From assembly GCA_963762735.1 (NCBI GenBank), contig CAVXMG010000031.1:1-64000 (forward strand): DNA of 64,000 nt. The letters are read 5' to 3'. Within the stretch, counting starts at the first letter, position 1. The number at the start of each line of letters is the position of its first letter. Origin of the DNA: DASXKD01 sp963762735 (GTDB lineage: Bacteria; Actinomycetota; Actinomycetes; Streptosporangiales; Streptosporangiaceae). The position numbers were made by a program, and so were the translations under genes. The notes below the pieces were generated by a model. The model saw nothing but the letters and a program-made list of their open reading frames with translations, had not been told where the DNA came from and ran no database searches. This document shows, piece by piece, positions 25,334 through 33,978 of the stretch.

Positions 25334-26110
25334 ATGTTCACATCCATCGCAGGGCGATCCGTCGTGGTGACCGGTGCGACCCGCGGCATCGGCAAGGGCA
25401 TCGCCCAGGTGTTCGCCGGGGCGGGCGCCCGCGTGCTCATCACCGGCCGGGACGAGGAGGCGGCCAAGGGCACGGTGGCCGAGCTGTCCGCTGGCGGCGG
25501 CGAGGCATCGTACGTCCTTGGTGACGTCAGCCGCCGGGGCGACTGCGCGCGGATAGCGGCCACGGCGGCCGAGCGGCTCGGCGGCATCGACGTGCTGTGC
25601 GCCAACGCCGGGATCTTTCCCGCGGCACCGCTGGCCGAGATGACCGACGAGAACATCGACGAGGTGCTCGGCACCAACCTGAAGGGGACCATCCTGTCTG
25701 TGCAGGCGTGCCTGCCCGCGCTGGCCGCGTCGGGGCACGGACGGGTCATCCTCACCTCGTCCATCACCGGGCCGATCACCGGCTTCCCCGGCTGGTCCCA
25801 CTACGGCGCCAGCAAGGCCGGCCAGCTCGGGTTCCTGCGTACCGCGGCGATCGAACTGGCCGCCAGCGGCATCACGGTCAACGCGGTGCTGCCCGGCAAC
25901 ATCGTCACCGAGGGCCTGGCCGACCTGGGTGAGGACTACATGGCGGGGATGGCCGCGTCCATCCCGCTGCGCCGGCTCGGCAGTGTCGAGGACATCGGGT
26001 ACGCCGCGCTGTTCCTGGCCACCGACGAAGCCGCATACATCACCGGGCAGACCATCGTGGTGGACGGAGGCCAGGTGCTGCCGGAGTCGCTCGACGCCCT
26101 GGACGGCTGA
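25334..26110 (+). CDS. SDR oxidoreductase, probable aminopropanol or propanol dehydrogenase
   Basis: A 258-residue short-chain dehydrogenase with the nucleotide-binding VVVTGATRGIGKGIAQVF, CANAGIFPAAPL, catalytic Ser in ILTSSITGPITG, and Y157/K161 in HYGASKAGQ. RMM loci encode an SDR that has been characterised in mycobacteria as an S-1-amino-2-propanol dehydrogenase. Here it could do the same, or reduce propionaldehyde to propanol to recycle NADH since no PduQ-type alcohol dehydrogenase is present. The ATG at 25334 has a purine-rich GGGAAGG site. Its stop overlaps the gntR start. Confidence 0.8.
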   Translation: MFTSIAGRSVVVTGATRGIGKGIAQVFAGAGARVLITGRDEEAAKGTVAELSAGGGEASYVLGDVSRRGDCARIAATAAERLGGIDVLCANAGIFPAAPLAEMTDENIDEVLGTNLKGTILSVQACLPALAASGHGRVILTSSITGPITGFPGWSHYGASKAGQLGFLRTAAIELAASGITVNAVLPGNIVTEGLADLGEDYMAGMAASIPLRRLGSVEDIGYAALFLATDEAAYITGQTIVVDGGQVLPESLDALDG

Positions 26111-26898
26111 TGACCGAGCCGGCGCGCACGCACGAGGACGTGCGCCGGATCCTGGCGGACCAGATCTCCGCCGGGCGGTTGCGGCCGGGCCAGCGGCTCG
26201 GCGCGGAGCGCGCGCTCGCCGCCGAGCTTGGCGTCAGCCGCGCGGCGCTGCGTCAGGCGCTGGCCGTGCTCGAAGAGGGCGGGCTGGTGCGCCGCGTACC
26301 CGGCCGGGGCGGTGGCACATTCGTCAGCAAGGGCAAGATCGAGCGCGACCTTTCCCGGGTGGTCGGCGTGCCGGCCCTGCTGCGCAGCCAGGGGGTGGTA
26401 GCCGGGACCAGGGTGCTGTCCGCGCGGCTGGCCCCGTGCGACGAGACGGCGGCAAGGGCGCTGCGGCTGCGGCCCGGTGAGCTGGTGATCGACCTGGTGC
26501 GGATCCGGCTGGCCGACGGCAGCCCGTTCTCGGTGGAGCACCTGATGCTGCCCGCCGACCGGTTCCCCGGGATGCTGGAGATGCCGCTGGGCGGATCGGT
26601 GTACGAGCTGCTCGAAGAGCGCTACGACACCAGGCCCAAGGAGGCCGTGGAGCGCATCGAGGTGGTCAGCGCGTCCTCAGACGAGGCGATGATCCTCGAC
26701 GTGGCGGCCGGTGCCCCGCTGCTGTCCATCACCCGCACCACCACCGACGGCCAGGACGAGCCGATCGAGCTTTCCCACGACCTGTTCCGCGGTGACCGGA
26801 CCCGGATCGTGGTGCGCACCCCCGGCAAGGGCAGCGTGACGCGGGCGTCGCGGGGCCGGGGGCAAGTGATCGAGTTGCGGGCCCAGGCCGCGCCATGA
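26110..26898 (+). CDS. GntR-family (HutC/UTRA) regulator of the BMC operon
   Basis: A 262-residue repressor. Winged HTH at about 5-75 (DVRRILADQISAGRLRPGQR, ALAAELGVSRAALRQALAVL, FVSKGKIERDLS). A UTRA ligand domain fills the rest (LRPGELVIDLVRIRLADGSP, SVEHLMLPADRFPG, ITRTTTDGQDEPIELSHDLF). Its gene lies inside the operon it is likely to control, translationally coupled to the SDR. The palindrome at 18721-18737 is the probable operator, and the effector is expected to be the amino-alcohol or a pathway phosphate ester. Both are inferences from position and family. Confidence 0.85.
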   Translation: MTEPARTHEDVRRILADQISAGRLRPGQRLGAERALAAELGVSRAALRQALAVLEEGGLVRRVPGRGGGTFVSKGKIERDLSRVVGVPALLRSQGVVAGTRVLSARLAPCDETAARALRLRPGELVIDLVRIRLADGSPFSVEHLMLPADRFPGMLEMPLGGSVYELLEERYDTRPKEAVERIEVVSASSDEAMILDVAAGAPLLSITRTTTDGQDEPIELSHDLFRGDRTRIVVRTPGKGSVTRASRGRGQVIELRAQAAP

Positions 26899-26899
26899 G

Positions 26900-27037
26900 G
26901 ACAGAGCGAGCCGGCGATGACGGCGGAGGAAAGGGCGCCGGGCGGCCGGGGCCGCACAGTGCCTTGAGAACGGAGCGAGCCGGCGATGACGGCGGAGGAA
27001 AGGGCGCCGGGCGGCCGGGGCCGCACAGTGCCTTGAC
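26900..27037 (+). repeat. Two 69-bp tandem repeats, each holding a 16-codon leader ORF
   Basis: Between gntR and the dehydratase gene a 69-bp unit is repeated twice. Each copy contains ATG (26917 and 26986) followed by an identical 16-codon frame, MTAEERAPGGRGRTVP, ending in TGA (26967 and 27036). The dehydratase itself starts MTAEG at 27056 in the same context, so the units look like duplications of its translation start. They could act as leader peptides or be slippage scars. Confidence 0.6.
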
Positions 27038-27055
27038 AGGGGAGGGAGCCGGACC

Positions 27056-29380
27056 ATGACGGCGGAGGGCAACGCGGCGGCAGGCCGGCCGGTTGGCCGG
27101 GTCAGGTTCATGGACGCACAGCGGGTCAACCTGGACGGGTTCGCGGTCGAGAACGTCGACCTGGGGCTGGTGGCGATGCGCTCGCCCTACGACCCCGAGC
27201 CGGGCCTGGCGATCCGCGACGGGCGGGTGACGGAGCTGGACGGGGTACCGGAGGAGCGGTTCGACTCCCTCGACGCCTACATCGCCCGGCACGGCCTGGA
27301 CCTCACCGTGGCGCAGGAGGCGATGGGCCTGCCCGACGTGGAGTTCGCGCGCAGGCTGGTGAATCCGGACGTGGCCAGGTCGGAGATCGTACGGCTGTCG
27401 GCCGGCGCGACGCCCGCCAAGCTGGCCCGGGTGCTGGCCCTGCTGCGGCCGGCGGAGCTGTGCCAGGCGATGACGAAGATGCGGGCCAGGCGCACCCCGA
27501 GCAACCAGGCACACGTCACCAACCGGCTGGACGACCCGCTGCTGCTCGCGGCGGACTCGGCGACCGCCGCCGCGTTCGGGTTCCGTGAGGTGGAGACCAC
27601 GGTCCCTGTGCTCGCCGACGCGCCGAGCAACGCGGTGGCCTGCCTGGTCGGGGCGGCGGCCGGCGCCCAGGGCGTGCTCATCCAGTGCTCGGTCGAGGAG
27701 GCACTGGAACTCGAGCTTGGCATGCGCGGCCTCACCTCCTATGCGGAGACCGTCTCGCTGTACGGCACCGAGCAGGTGTTCACGGACGGCGACGACACGC
27801 CCTGGTCGAAGGCCTTCCTCACCTCGGCGTACGCGTCGCGCGGCATGAAGATGCGGGTCTCCTCGGGCGCCGGGGCCGAGGTCCTCATGGCAGGGGCGGA
27901 ACGCAAGTCCATGCTCTACCTGGAATCCCGTTGCGTGGCCCTGGCGCGGGCCATCGGCACCCAGGGGGTGCAGAACGGGGGCATCGACGGTGCCAGCGTC
28001 GCCGCCGCGGTGCCGTCAGGGCTGCGCGAGCTGATGTCAGAGAACCTCATGGCGATGATGCGCAACCTGGAGTCCTGCTCCGGCAATGACGCGCTGATGA
28101 GCGAGTCGGACATGCGGCGCACCTCACGCACGCTGCCGATCGTGCTGGCCGGCTCGGACTTCATGTTCAGCGGTTTCGGCAGCATCCAGCGCTACGACAA
28201 CATGTTCGGCCCGAGCAACTTCAACGCCGAGGACATCGACGACTTCCTGGCCATGCAGCGGGACTGGGGCGTGGACGGCGGGCTGCGGACCGTCACCGCG
28301 GACCGGATCGGACAGTTGCGCCGGGAGGCCGCGCAGATGTGCCGCGCGGTGTACCAGCATCTGGGCCTGGCCGACTTCGCCGACGATCACCTGGAGCGCG
28401 CGGTGGACGCGGCCGGGTCGAAGGACCTCGGCGAGACCGACACGCTGGCCGTGGTCAGCGCCGCGCAGGCGATCAGGGACGGCGGGATCACCGTGGTGGA
28501 CGTGGTCGCGGCGCTGGACGAGACCGGGTACGAGGCCGCGGCCGAGCGCATCCTGGCCATGACCGCGCAGCGCTTGGCCGGCGACTACTTGCAGACCGCG
28601 GCCATCTTCGACGAGAAGCTTCGCGTGCTGTCGCTGGTCACCGACCCGAACGACTACGCCGGGCCGGGCACAGGGTTCGAGCCGGGGCCCGAGCGCCAGG
28701 CCGAGATCGATGCGATCCGCCAGGCTCGCGGGGTCGAGGATCTGCGCGCGGAGCAGGCCACCTCGGCGGTCCCGCTGCTCGCGGTGGCGGCGACGTCAGG
28801 GAACGGGGCCGGCCAGGAGGCCGCGCCCGGCAACGCGAGCATGCGCGGCCGGGAGGCCGCGCCCGGCCAGGATCCGCGTGAGGTGGTCATCGGGGTCTCC
28901 CCGGCGGTCGGCCGGGACGTGTGGCGCTGCCTGTCCGGGCTGACCGTCCCCGAGGTGCTGACCGAACTGCTGGCCGGGCTCGAAGAGGAGGGCTGCACCG
29001 GCAGGGTGGTCCGGTTCAACGACACCGTGGACCTCGGCCGCATCGGGCTGGCCGCCGCCCGGCTGGCCGGCTCGGGCATCGGCATCGGCCTGCAGGGCAA
29101 GGGCACGGCGCTGATCCACCGCCGGGACCTGGCCCCACTGGCCAACCTGGAGCTCTACTCGGTCGCGCCGGCGGTCACGCCAGAGCTGTACCGGCTGCTC
29201 GGCGCCAACGCCGCCAGGCACGCCAAGGGCGGCACGCCGGACCCGGCCCGCAACCCGTACACCGACGAGGCGATCGAGGCCAGGTATCACACCACGGTGA
29301 TCGCCCTGATGGCGCTGGAACGCGCCTGGGTGAAACCCGGCGCCGCGCCCGAGGAACTATCCCAGGAGGGCCTGCGATGA
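27056..29380 (+). CDS. pduCD: Coenzyme-B12 diol dehydratase, fused large and medium subunits (PduC-PduD)
   Basis: A 774-residue fusion. Residues 1 to ~560 are the diol/glycerol dehydratase large subunit: KMRARRTPSNQAHVTNRLDD, FREVETTVPVLADAP, GTEQVFTDGDDTPWSKAF, GTQGVQNGGIDG and NDALMSESDMRRTSRTL keep the residues that bind substrate, K+ and cobalamin. After an Ala/Gly linker (~575-605) comes the medium subunit (~606-774: VVIGVSPAVGRDVWRCLSG, AGSGIGIGLQGKGTALIHRR). In enterobacteria these are separate genes. The reaction is 1,2-propanediol to propionaldehyde. The encapsulation peptide at the PduD N terminus of enterobacteria is not recognisable here. The ATG follows GGGGAGGGAG. The next gene overlaps (ATGA). 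Confidence 0.9.
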   Translation: MTAEGNAAAGRPVGRVRFMDAQRVNLDGFAVENVDLGLVAMRSPYDPEPGLAIRDGRVTELDGVPEERFDSLDAYIARHGLDLTVAQEAMGLPDVEFARRLVNPDVARSEIVRLSAGATPAKLARVLALLRPAELCQAMTKMRARRTPSNQAHVTNRLDDPLLLAADSATAAAFGFREVETTVPVLADAPSNAVACLVGAAAGAQGVLIQCSVEEALELELGMRGLTSYAETVSLYGTEQVFTDGDDTPWSKAFLTSAYASRGMKMRVSSGAGAEVLMAGAERKSMLYLESRCVALARAIGTQGVQNGGIDGASVAAAVPSGLRELMSENLMAMMRNLESCSGNDALMSESDMRRTSRTLPIVLAGSDFMFSGFGSIQRYDNMFGPSNFNAEDIDDFLAMQRDWGVDGGLRTVTADRIGQLRREAAQMCRAVYQHLGLADFADDHLERAVDAAGSKDLGETDTLAVVSAAQAIRDGGITVVDVVAALDETGYEAAAERILAMTAQRLAGDYLQTAAIFDEKLRVLSLVTDPNDYAGPGTGFEPGPERQAEIDAIRQARGVEDLRAEQATSAVPLLAVAATSGNGAGQEAAPGNASMRGREAAPGQDPREVVIGVSPAVGRDVWRCLSGLTVPEVLTELLAGLEEEGCTGRVVRFNDTVDLGRIGLAAARLAGSGIGIGLQGKGTALIHRRDLAPLANLELYSVAPAVTPELYRLLGANAARHAKGGTPDPARNPYTDEAIEARYHTTVIALMALERAWVKPGAAPEELSQEGLR

Positions 29381-29739
29381 CCGAGGTACGAGCGTTGTCC
29401 GGGCGGCCGGTGGGGGAGCTGACCCTGGAGGCCGTCCGGCGCGGCGAGATCGGGCTCGAAGACCTGCGGATCCACCCGGAGACCCTGGAACGGCAGGCCG
29501 GCATCGCCGAGCAGCACGCGAACCCGCAGCTTGCCGAGAACCTGCGCCGTGCGGCCGAATTGACCCGGCTCGACGACGAGGAGGTACTTGGGATCTACGA
29601 GAAGCTGCGGCCGGGCCGCGCCACGCCGGCCGAGCTGACCGCCCTGGCGGATTCGCTGGCCGGCCGCGGGCTGCCCCGTTGTGCCGCGCTCGTGGCCGAA
29701 GCCGCCGAGGTCTACGCCCGCCGCGGCCTCTCCGCATGA
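29377..29739 (+). CDS. pduE: Diol dehydratase small subunit
   Basis: A 120-residue small (gamma) subunit of B12-dependent diol dehydratase. Conserved blocks: ELTLEAVRRGEIGLEDLRIH, PETLERQAGIAEQHANPQL, LRRAAELTRLDDEEVLGIYE, KLRPGRATPAELTALADSLA and ARRGLSA. It is shorter than enterobacterial PduE (~170 residues) because it lacks the N-terminal extension, including any encapsulation-type helix. With pduCD upstream (4-bp overlap) it completes the holoenzyme, since the large and medium subunits are already fused. Confidence 0.9.
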   Translation: MTEVRALSGRPVGELTLEAVRRGEIGLEDLRIHPETLERQAGIAEQHANPQLAENLRRAAELTRLDDEEVLGIYEKLRPGRATPAELTALADSLAGRGLPRCAALVAEAAEVYARRGLSA

Positions 29740-29760
29740 GGGTCGCGCCCGGCCCTCGCC

Positions 29761-29930
29761 TGCCTCGCTGGGGCGTAGGTGTGACAACCGTGACCGTCGT
29801 GCCCGGCCGCGTCTGTCCGCTTGGGGCGCGGAAGTGACGACCATGCCCGTCGTGCCCGCCCGCCGCCTGTCCGCTTGGGGCGTGGAAGTGACAACGAGGC
29901 CCCTAGAGGGGCATCAAAGTGACGTTCATG
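29761..29930 (+). repeat. Three ~53-bp imperfect tandem repeats between pduE and the reactivase gene
   Basis: Units starting near 29761, 29814 and 29868 share TGTCCGCTTGGGGCG, GGAAGTGACAAC and CATGCCCGTCGTGCCCG blocks, spaced 53-54 bp. The third is interrupted by a small hairpin, GCCCCT-AG-AGGGGC (29899-29912). The 207-bp gap has no gene. It may be a processing or attenuation region or a slippage product. Confidence 0.5.
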
Positions 29931-29946
29931 CCCGTGCTAGGTCCCG

Positions 29947-31771
29947 GTGACTGTTGTCGCTGGGGTTGATGTGGGGAATGCGACCACTGAGGTCGCGTTC
30001 CTCGACGGAGACCGGCTGCTCGGGGTGGACCGGCTGCCCACCAGGGGCCGCAAGGGATCTGAGGACTCGCTGCGCGGTGCCGCAGCCCTGGTGCGCCGGC
30101 TGGAGCGCCGCCTCGGCTGCCGGGTGGCCGAGGCGCGGGTGGCCCCGCTGCGGGCCGTGGACACCACCACCATGACGATCCCGCCGGCCCCGCCGCACAC
30201 CGGCAGGCTGCGGCTGCTGACCGCGGGGGTCGCCACACCCGGCGGCTCCGGCGCCTGGGTCGGCGTCCCGCTCTGGCTGGACCGCCCACTGCCGTCGCAG
30301 GCACACGCCGCTGCCGGGACGGGTGCCGTGGCCGTGGTCCCGGCCGGGATCGGCTACGCCCGCGCGGCCGGGCAACTGCGGGCGCTGCTCGGTGCCGGGG
30401 TGCCGGTCGGCGCGGTGCTGGCCGGCGGGGACGAGGGTGTGCTGATCTTCAACCGGCTGAACGTGGCGCTCCCGGTGATCGATCAAGTCGACCTGGCCGC
30501 CGTCGCCGGTTGTGACCTGGTCGCGGTCGAGGTCCGCCCGCCGGGGTACCCGCTGACCCTGCTGGCCGACCCGGTCGCGCTGGCCGACGCGTTCTCGCTG
30601 GCTGCGGGTGAGGCGGCGGATGCGGCGCTGCTGTGCCGCACGCTCGTGGACTTCTCCAATGCCGTGGTCGGCCGCGCCGCCGGGAACGGGGCTAGCGGCC
30701 CGGCCGGTCCCGGAGGGCCAGGCGGCCTGGGCCCCGGCGCTCCTGGCTCGGGCGTTGCCGGACTTGGCACCCACGGGCCGGGCAGCCCCGGGCCGGGCGA
30801 TGCCCGGCCTGGTCACTCCCGGACTGGGTAATCCCGGGCCGGGTTATCCGGCCGGGCCGTGGGTGGAAGTGGCTGGCCAGCGCATCACGCTGCGGTCGGC
30901 GTGCGCGCAGGCCGCGGGCTGGCCGGTGGGCACGGTGCAGGCCATCGGCTCCGCGGACGGCCGGACCGAAACCGACGACCTCTTCGCGCTCGACCTGGCG
31001 CGGGTGGCGGACGCGGCCACCGCGCGGCGGGGGAGCCTGGGCTCCGCGGCGCTTGTCGCGTCACTGCGCCGGCTGGCTGGCGGGGCCGACCACGCGGCGG
31101 TGCTGGCGGACCTGCTCGGGATCCCGGTGCACAGCGTGCTCTCCGAGCCCGCGGCCGCCCGCCTGGGCGCACTCACTACCCCTGGCGCGCGCCCCGATGC
31201 CGCCGTGGTCGACCTGGGCGCCGGCACGGTGGATGTGATCGCGGTGCACGGGGAAGTGGTGGCCGCGGGCGCGGGCGGCCTGCTGACCGCCGCGGTCGCG
31301 GAGACGCTCCACATCCCGCGCGCCGCCGCGGACTGGGTCAAGCGCGGCCCGTGCCTGCGGGTGGACGGCGGTCAGCGGTTCGAGGCAGAAGACGGGAGCC
31401 GGGGGTTCCTGGACCGTCCGGCGCCAGCCGCCGCCGCTGGGATGCTCGCCGCCCAGGGCCCGGCCGGGCTGATTCCGTTCGACCGCGGGCACAGCCCGGC
31501 CGAGTGGCGGGCGATACGGCTGCGGCTCAAGGAGGCCGTGTTCGCCGCGAACCTGCGGCGTGCCCTGGACACACTCGGCGGAACCCTGCCCCAGGTGCTC
31601 CTGGTCGGCGGTCCGGCCGGGGACGACGAACTACTCGGGGTGCTGCTGCGCGCGCTGCCCGGCGACGTCCCTGTCGGCCGGGCGAGCGTCGGCGGCACCC
31701 TGGCCGGTGCGCTGGCCGGTCATCGCTACGCGGCCGCCGTCGGCTTGGGGCTGGCCCGCCCCACTCGGTAA
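29947..31771 (+). CDS. pduG: Diol dehydratase reactivase large subunit (DdrA/PduG), frameshifted in a Gly/Pro linker
   Basis: An actin-fold ATPase that exchanges damaged cobalamin out of the dehydratase. The N-terminal half reads VVAGVDVGNATTEVAFLDGD, VPVGAVLAGGDEGVLIFNRL and DLVAVEVRPPGYPLTLLADP in one frame to a TAA at 30829. The C-terminal half (WVEVAGQRITLRSACAQAAG, SEPAAARLGALTTPGA, AAVVDLGAGTVDVIAVHGE, VLLVGGPAGDDELLGVLL) is in the next frame, with an ATG at 30800 overlapping. The halves join within a GPG-rich segment absent from enterobacterial PduG and together cover the normal ~600 residues. A one-base slip in GC-rich repeats, or a genuinely split protein, would explain it. The small reactivase subunit (PduH) is not present. 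Confidence 0.8.
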
Positions 31772-31941
31772 GGCGACCTCCGCTACGCGAGACCCCTCCG
31801 TGAGACACCCCCTGCGTCCCTGTTTTACCTGCACATTAATTCAGCTTTGCCAAGACGTTCTTTGCCAGGAGATTTCGCTGCGGTCAACGATTCGCTAACT
31901 AACGCCGGATTTTACTGTCTGCTCATTTTCTTTGCCTTCGC

Positions 31942-31957
31942 GTCCGCTATAACGGAC
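31942..31957 (+). promoter_or_regulatory. Possible promoter/operator upstream of the PHP-domain gene
   Basis: GTCCG-CTATAA-CGGAC is a five-base-arm inverted repeat enclosing a TATAA-like -10 element, in an AT-richer stretch 50-60 bp before the GTG start of the exported PHP-domain gene. No clear -35 partner is seen. Confidence 0.25.
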
Positions 31958-32000
31958 TGGGGCTTTTCCGGCGCCCGCGGCCGGTCATGGGACGAGGGGA

Positions 32001-33956
32001 GTGCACGAAGTGTGCGATGACCACGCCGCGGTGAATTCGCCCACGGCTGCCGGAAGGCCGCTGTCCAGGAGGGGTTTCATGCACGCGTCGGCCGGTGCGG
32101 CCGCCGCGGCCGCGCTGCTTCGGCAGTTTCCCCGGTTGCCGTTGAACTCTCCGGCCCGGCCTGTCTCGGCCGACGGACTGGCCGCCTACTCGATGGCCAT
32201 GCATGTGCATTCCTCGTTCAGCGAGCAGGACGGCTCGATGGACAGCCAGCTTTTCCAGGCATCCAAGAACTCGGTGGACGTGCTGTGGTGGACCGATCAT
32301 GACACCCGGATGGACGGTATTGGCTACCGCCAGGTCGTGCATTTCACCAGCCTCACCAAGGAAAGAGGTGGCCCGGGCCAGGGCCGCCCCTGGGACTGGA
32401 CGCAGGTCACCTCGGGACCGCTGGGCAGCCGGTCCACCGGCGGGATCGTGCAGAGCCCAAGCTCTCCCAGCGACCCGGTGGCCGGCGGGAGCATGCAACT
32501 GATCGCCAAGAGCACGACGGGCGCACCGGCCACGTTCGGCTTCTACGCTCAGACCCACCAGGCGAGCTGGAACTACCGGGACAACCTCAATGGCCAGTCC
32601 CTGACCATCGACGTGCTGTTGACCAAGGGCTGGCAGGCCGGCTACCTCGAACTGCTGATCGTCAGCTCCTACCACGAGGCGGTCGGCGGCCGCTCAGCCG
32701 GCGGTTACCAGCTCTCCTACCGGTTCGTGCCGCCCGGGGGCACCGCGCGGCGGACCGCCAACGGGCTAACCGGGACCGTCACGATCCCGGTCACGCCGAA
32801 CAGCGGCACCGACCCGTGGGGCACGGTGACCATCAGCCCGGCCGAGGACATCGCCGCCCTGTGGCCCGACATGGACTACCGCGACTTCGGCCTGTACGAG
32901 CTGACCCTGAGCGCGGTCAGCACCGGCGACCTGGTCGAGGGGTACTTCGACTACCTGCGCTTCAACAGGTCCATCAGCGGCGAGGCCTTCCTCAAGCAGC
33001 AGGCGGACATGGGCGCCGTCCTCGCCGCTCGGTACCGCTCGGTCGTGCAGCAGCAGGGCCTCGAGGTGTCGCTGTCGCTGCCGCACGTCAACTGGTTCGG
33101 GAAGTCCGTGTCCATCCCCGATTACGGCAGTACCTCGGGCCGTCGCGAATACGACACCTACCTGGCCCAGAACCTGATACCGAAGGTGCACGCGTCCGGC
33201 GGGCTGGTCAGCTTCAATCACCCGTTCGGCTACGCCGACATCGCCGAACTCCCGCAGGCGCAACAGGACGCCATGCTCGTCCAGACCGCCAAGGGCATGC
33301 TGCCCACGTCCTCGGCACCGGCCGGGCTGGGCACCGACCTGATCGAGGTGGGCTACTACCTGCGCGAGGGTGTCGACCTCGCGCATCACGTGGCGCTGTG
33401 GGACATCATGTCCCGCAACGCGCTGTTCTTCACCGGCAACGGCACCAACGACGACCACTTCGGGCAGAACTGGCTCGCCAAGTCGAACAACTGGTTCAGC
33501 TCAGTCTGGGCGCCAAGCACCGGGATCGCTGACCTGCTGGCCGCGCTGGCCGCAGGCCGGGCCTGGTGCGCCTCGCTGTCCGGGTACCGGGGCAGCCTCG
33601 ACCTGCTTGTCGACGGTTCGGTGCCGATGGGGTCGGTCAGCGTCTCGAAGGTCCCCAGCCGCAGGCTCGTGGCCAAAGCGACCGCGCTCCCCGCGCAGGG
33701 CAGCCTGCAGATCCTGCAGGGCACGGTCGACCACGCTGGCGCCGCGGACCTGTCGGCGAACACCAAGGTGATCGGGTCCTACTCCGCTGGCCAGCTCAGC
33801 GGCGGGTCGGTGGTGCACCAGATCAGCACCCGCAAGGACAGCTTCGTGCGGACCCAGGTGCTCGACTCCACCGGGACGCTCGTCGGCCTGTCCAATCCCG
33901 TGTGGCTGCTGCGGGCCGTACCGCCCGGTGGCATCCCCGCCCCGCGCCAGACCTGA
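32001..33956 (+). CDS. Tat-exported PHP-domain metal-dependent phosphoesterase-like protein
   Basis: A ~650-residue exported protein. Residues 20-45 contain a twin-arginine signal (PLSRRGFMHASAGAAAAAAL). The PHP metal-site pattern is split around an inserted domain: AMHVHSSFSEQDGSMDSQLF and DVLWWTDHDTRMDG near the N terminus, then VSLSLPHVNWFG, GLVSFNHPFGYADIAEL and FFTGNGTNDDHFGQNW later. The insertion (~120-300) looks like a beta-sandwich. PHP proteins hydrolyse phosphoesters using two or three metals; the extracellular substrate is unknown. The start is GTG 32001 or GTG 32010, the latter better spaced from GGGGAG. Monocistronic. Confidence 0.7.
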   Translation: MHEVCDDHAAVNSPTAAGRPLSRRGFMHASAGAAAAAALLRQFPRLPLNSPARPVSADGLAAYSMAMHVHSSFSEQDGSMDSQLFQASKNSVDVLWWTDHDTRMDGIGYRQVVHFTSLTKERGGPGQGRPWDWTQVTSGPLGSRSTGGIVQSPSSPSDPVAGGSMQLIAKSTTGAPATFGFYAQTHQASWNYRDNLNGQSLTIDVLLTKGWQAGYLELLIVSSYHEAVGGRSAGGYQLSYRFVPPGGTARRTANGLTGTVTIPVTPNSGTDPWGTVTISPAEDIAALWPDMDYRDFGLYELTLSAVSTGDLVEGYFDYLRFNRSISGEAFLKQQADMGAVLAARYRSVVQQQGLEVSLSLPHVNWFGKSVSIPDYGSTSGRREYDTYLAQNLIPKVHASGGLVSFNHPFGYADIAELPQAQQDAMLVQTAKGMLPTSSAPAGLGTDLIEVGYYLREGVDLAHHVALWDIMSRNALFFTGNGTNDDHFGQNWLAKSNNWFSSVWAPSTGIADLLAALAAGRAWCASLSGYRGSLDLLVDGSVPMGSVSVSKVPSRRLVAKATALPAQGSLQILQGTVDHAGAADLSANTKVIGSYSAGQLSGGSVVHQISTRKDSFVRTQVLDSTGTLVGLSNPVWLLRAVPPGGIPAPRQT

Positions 33957-33978
33957 GCCGCACACCTGGTGGCGGCTT

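Noticed and set aside
26899..27055. Cobalamin riboswitch ahead of the B12-dependent dehydratase
   Set aside because: The gap is fully explained by the 69-bp tandem repeats, and no B12-box-like sequence was seen.
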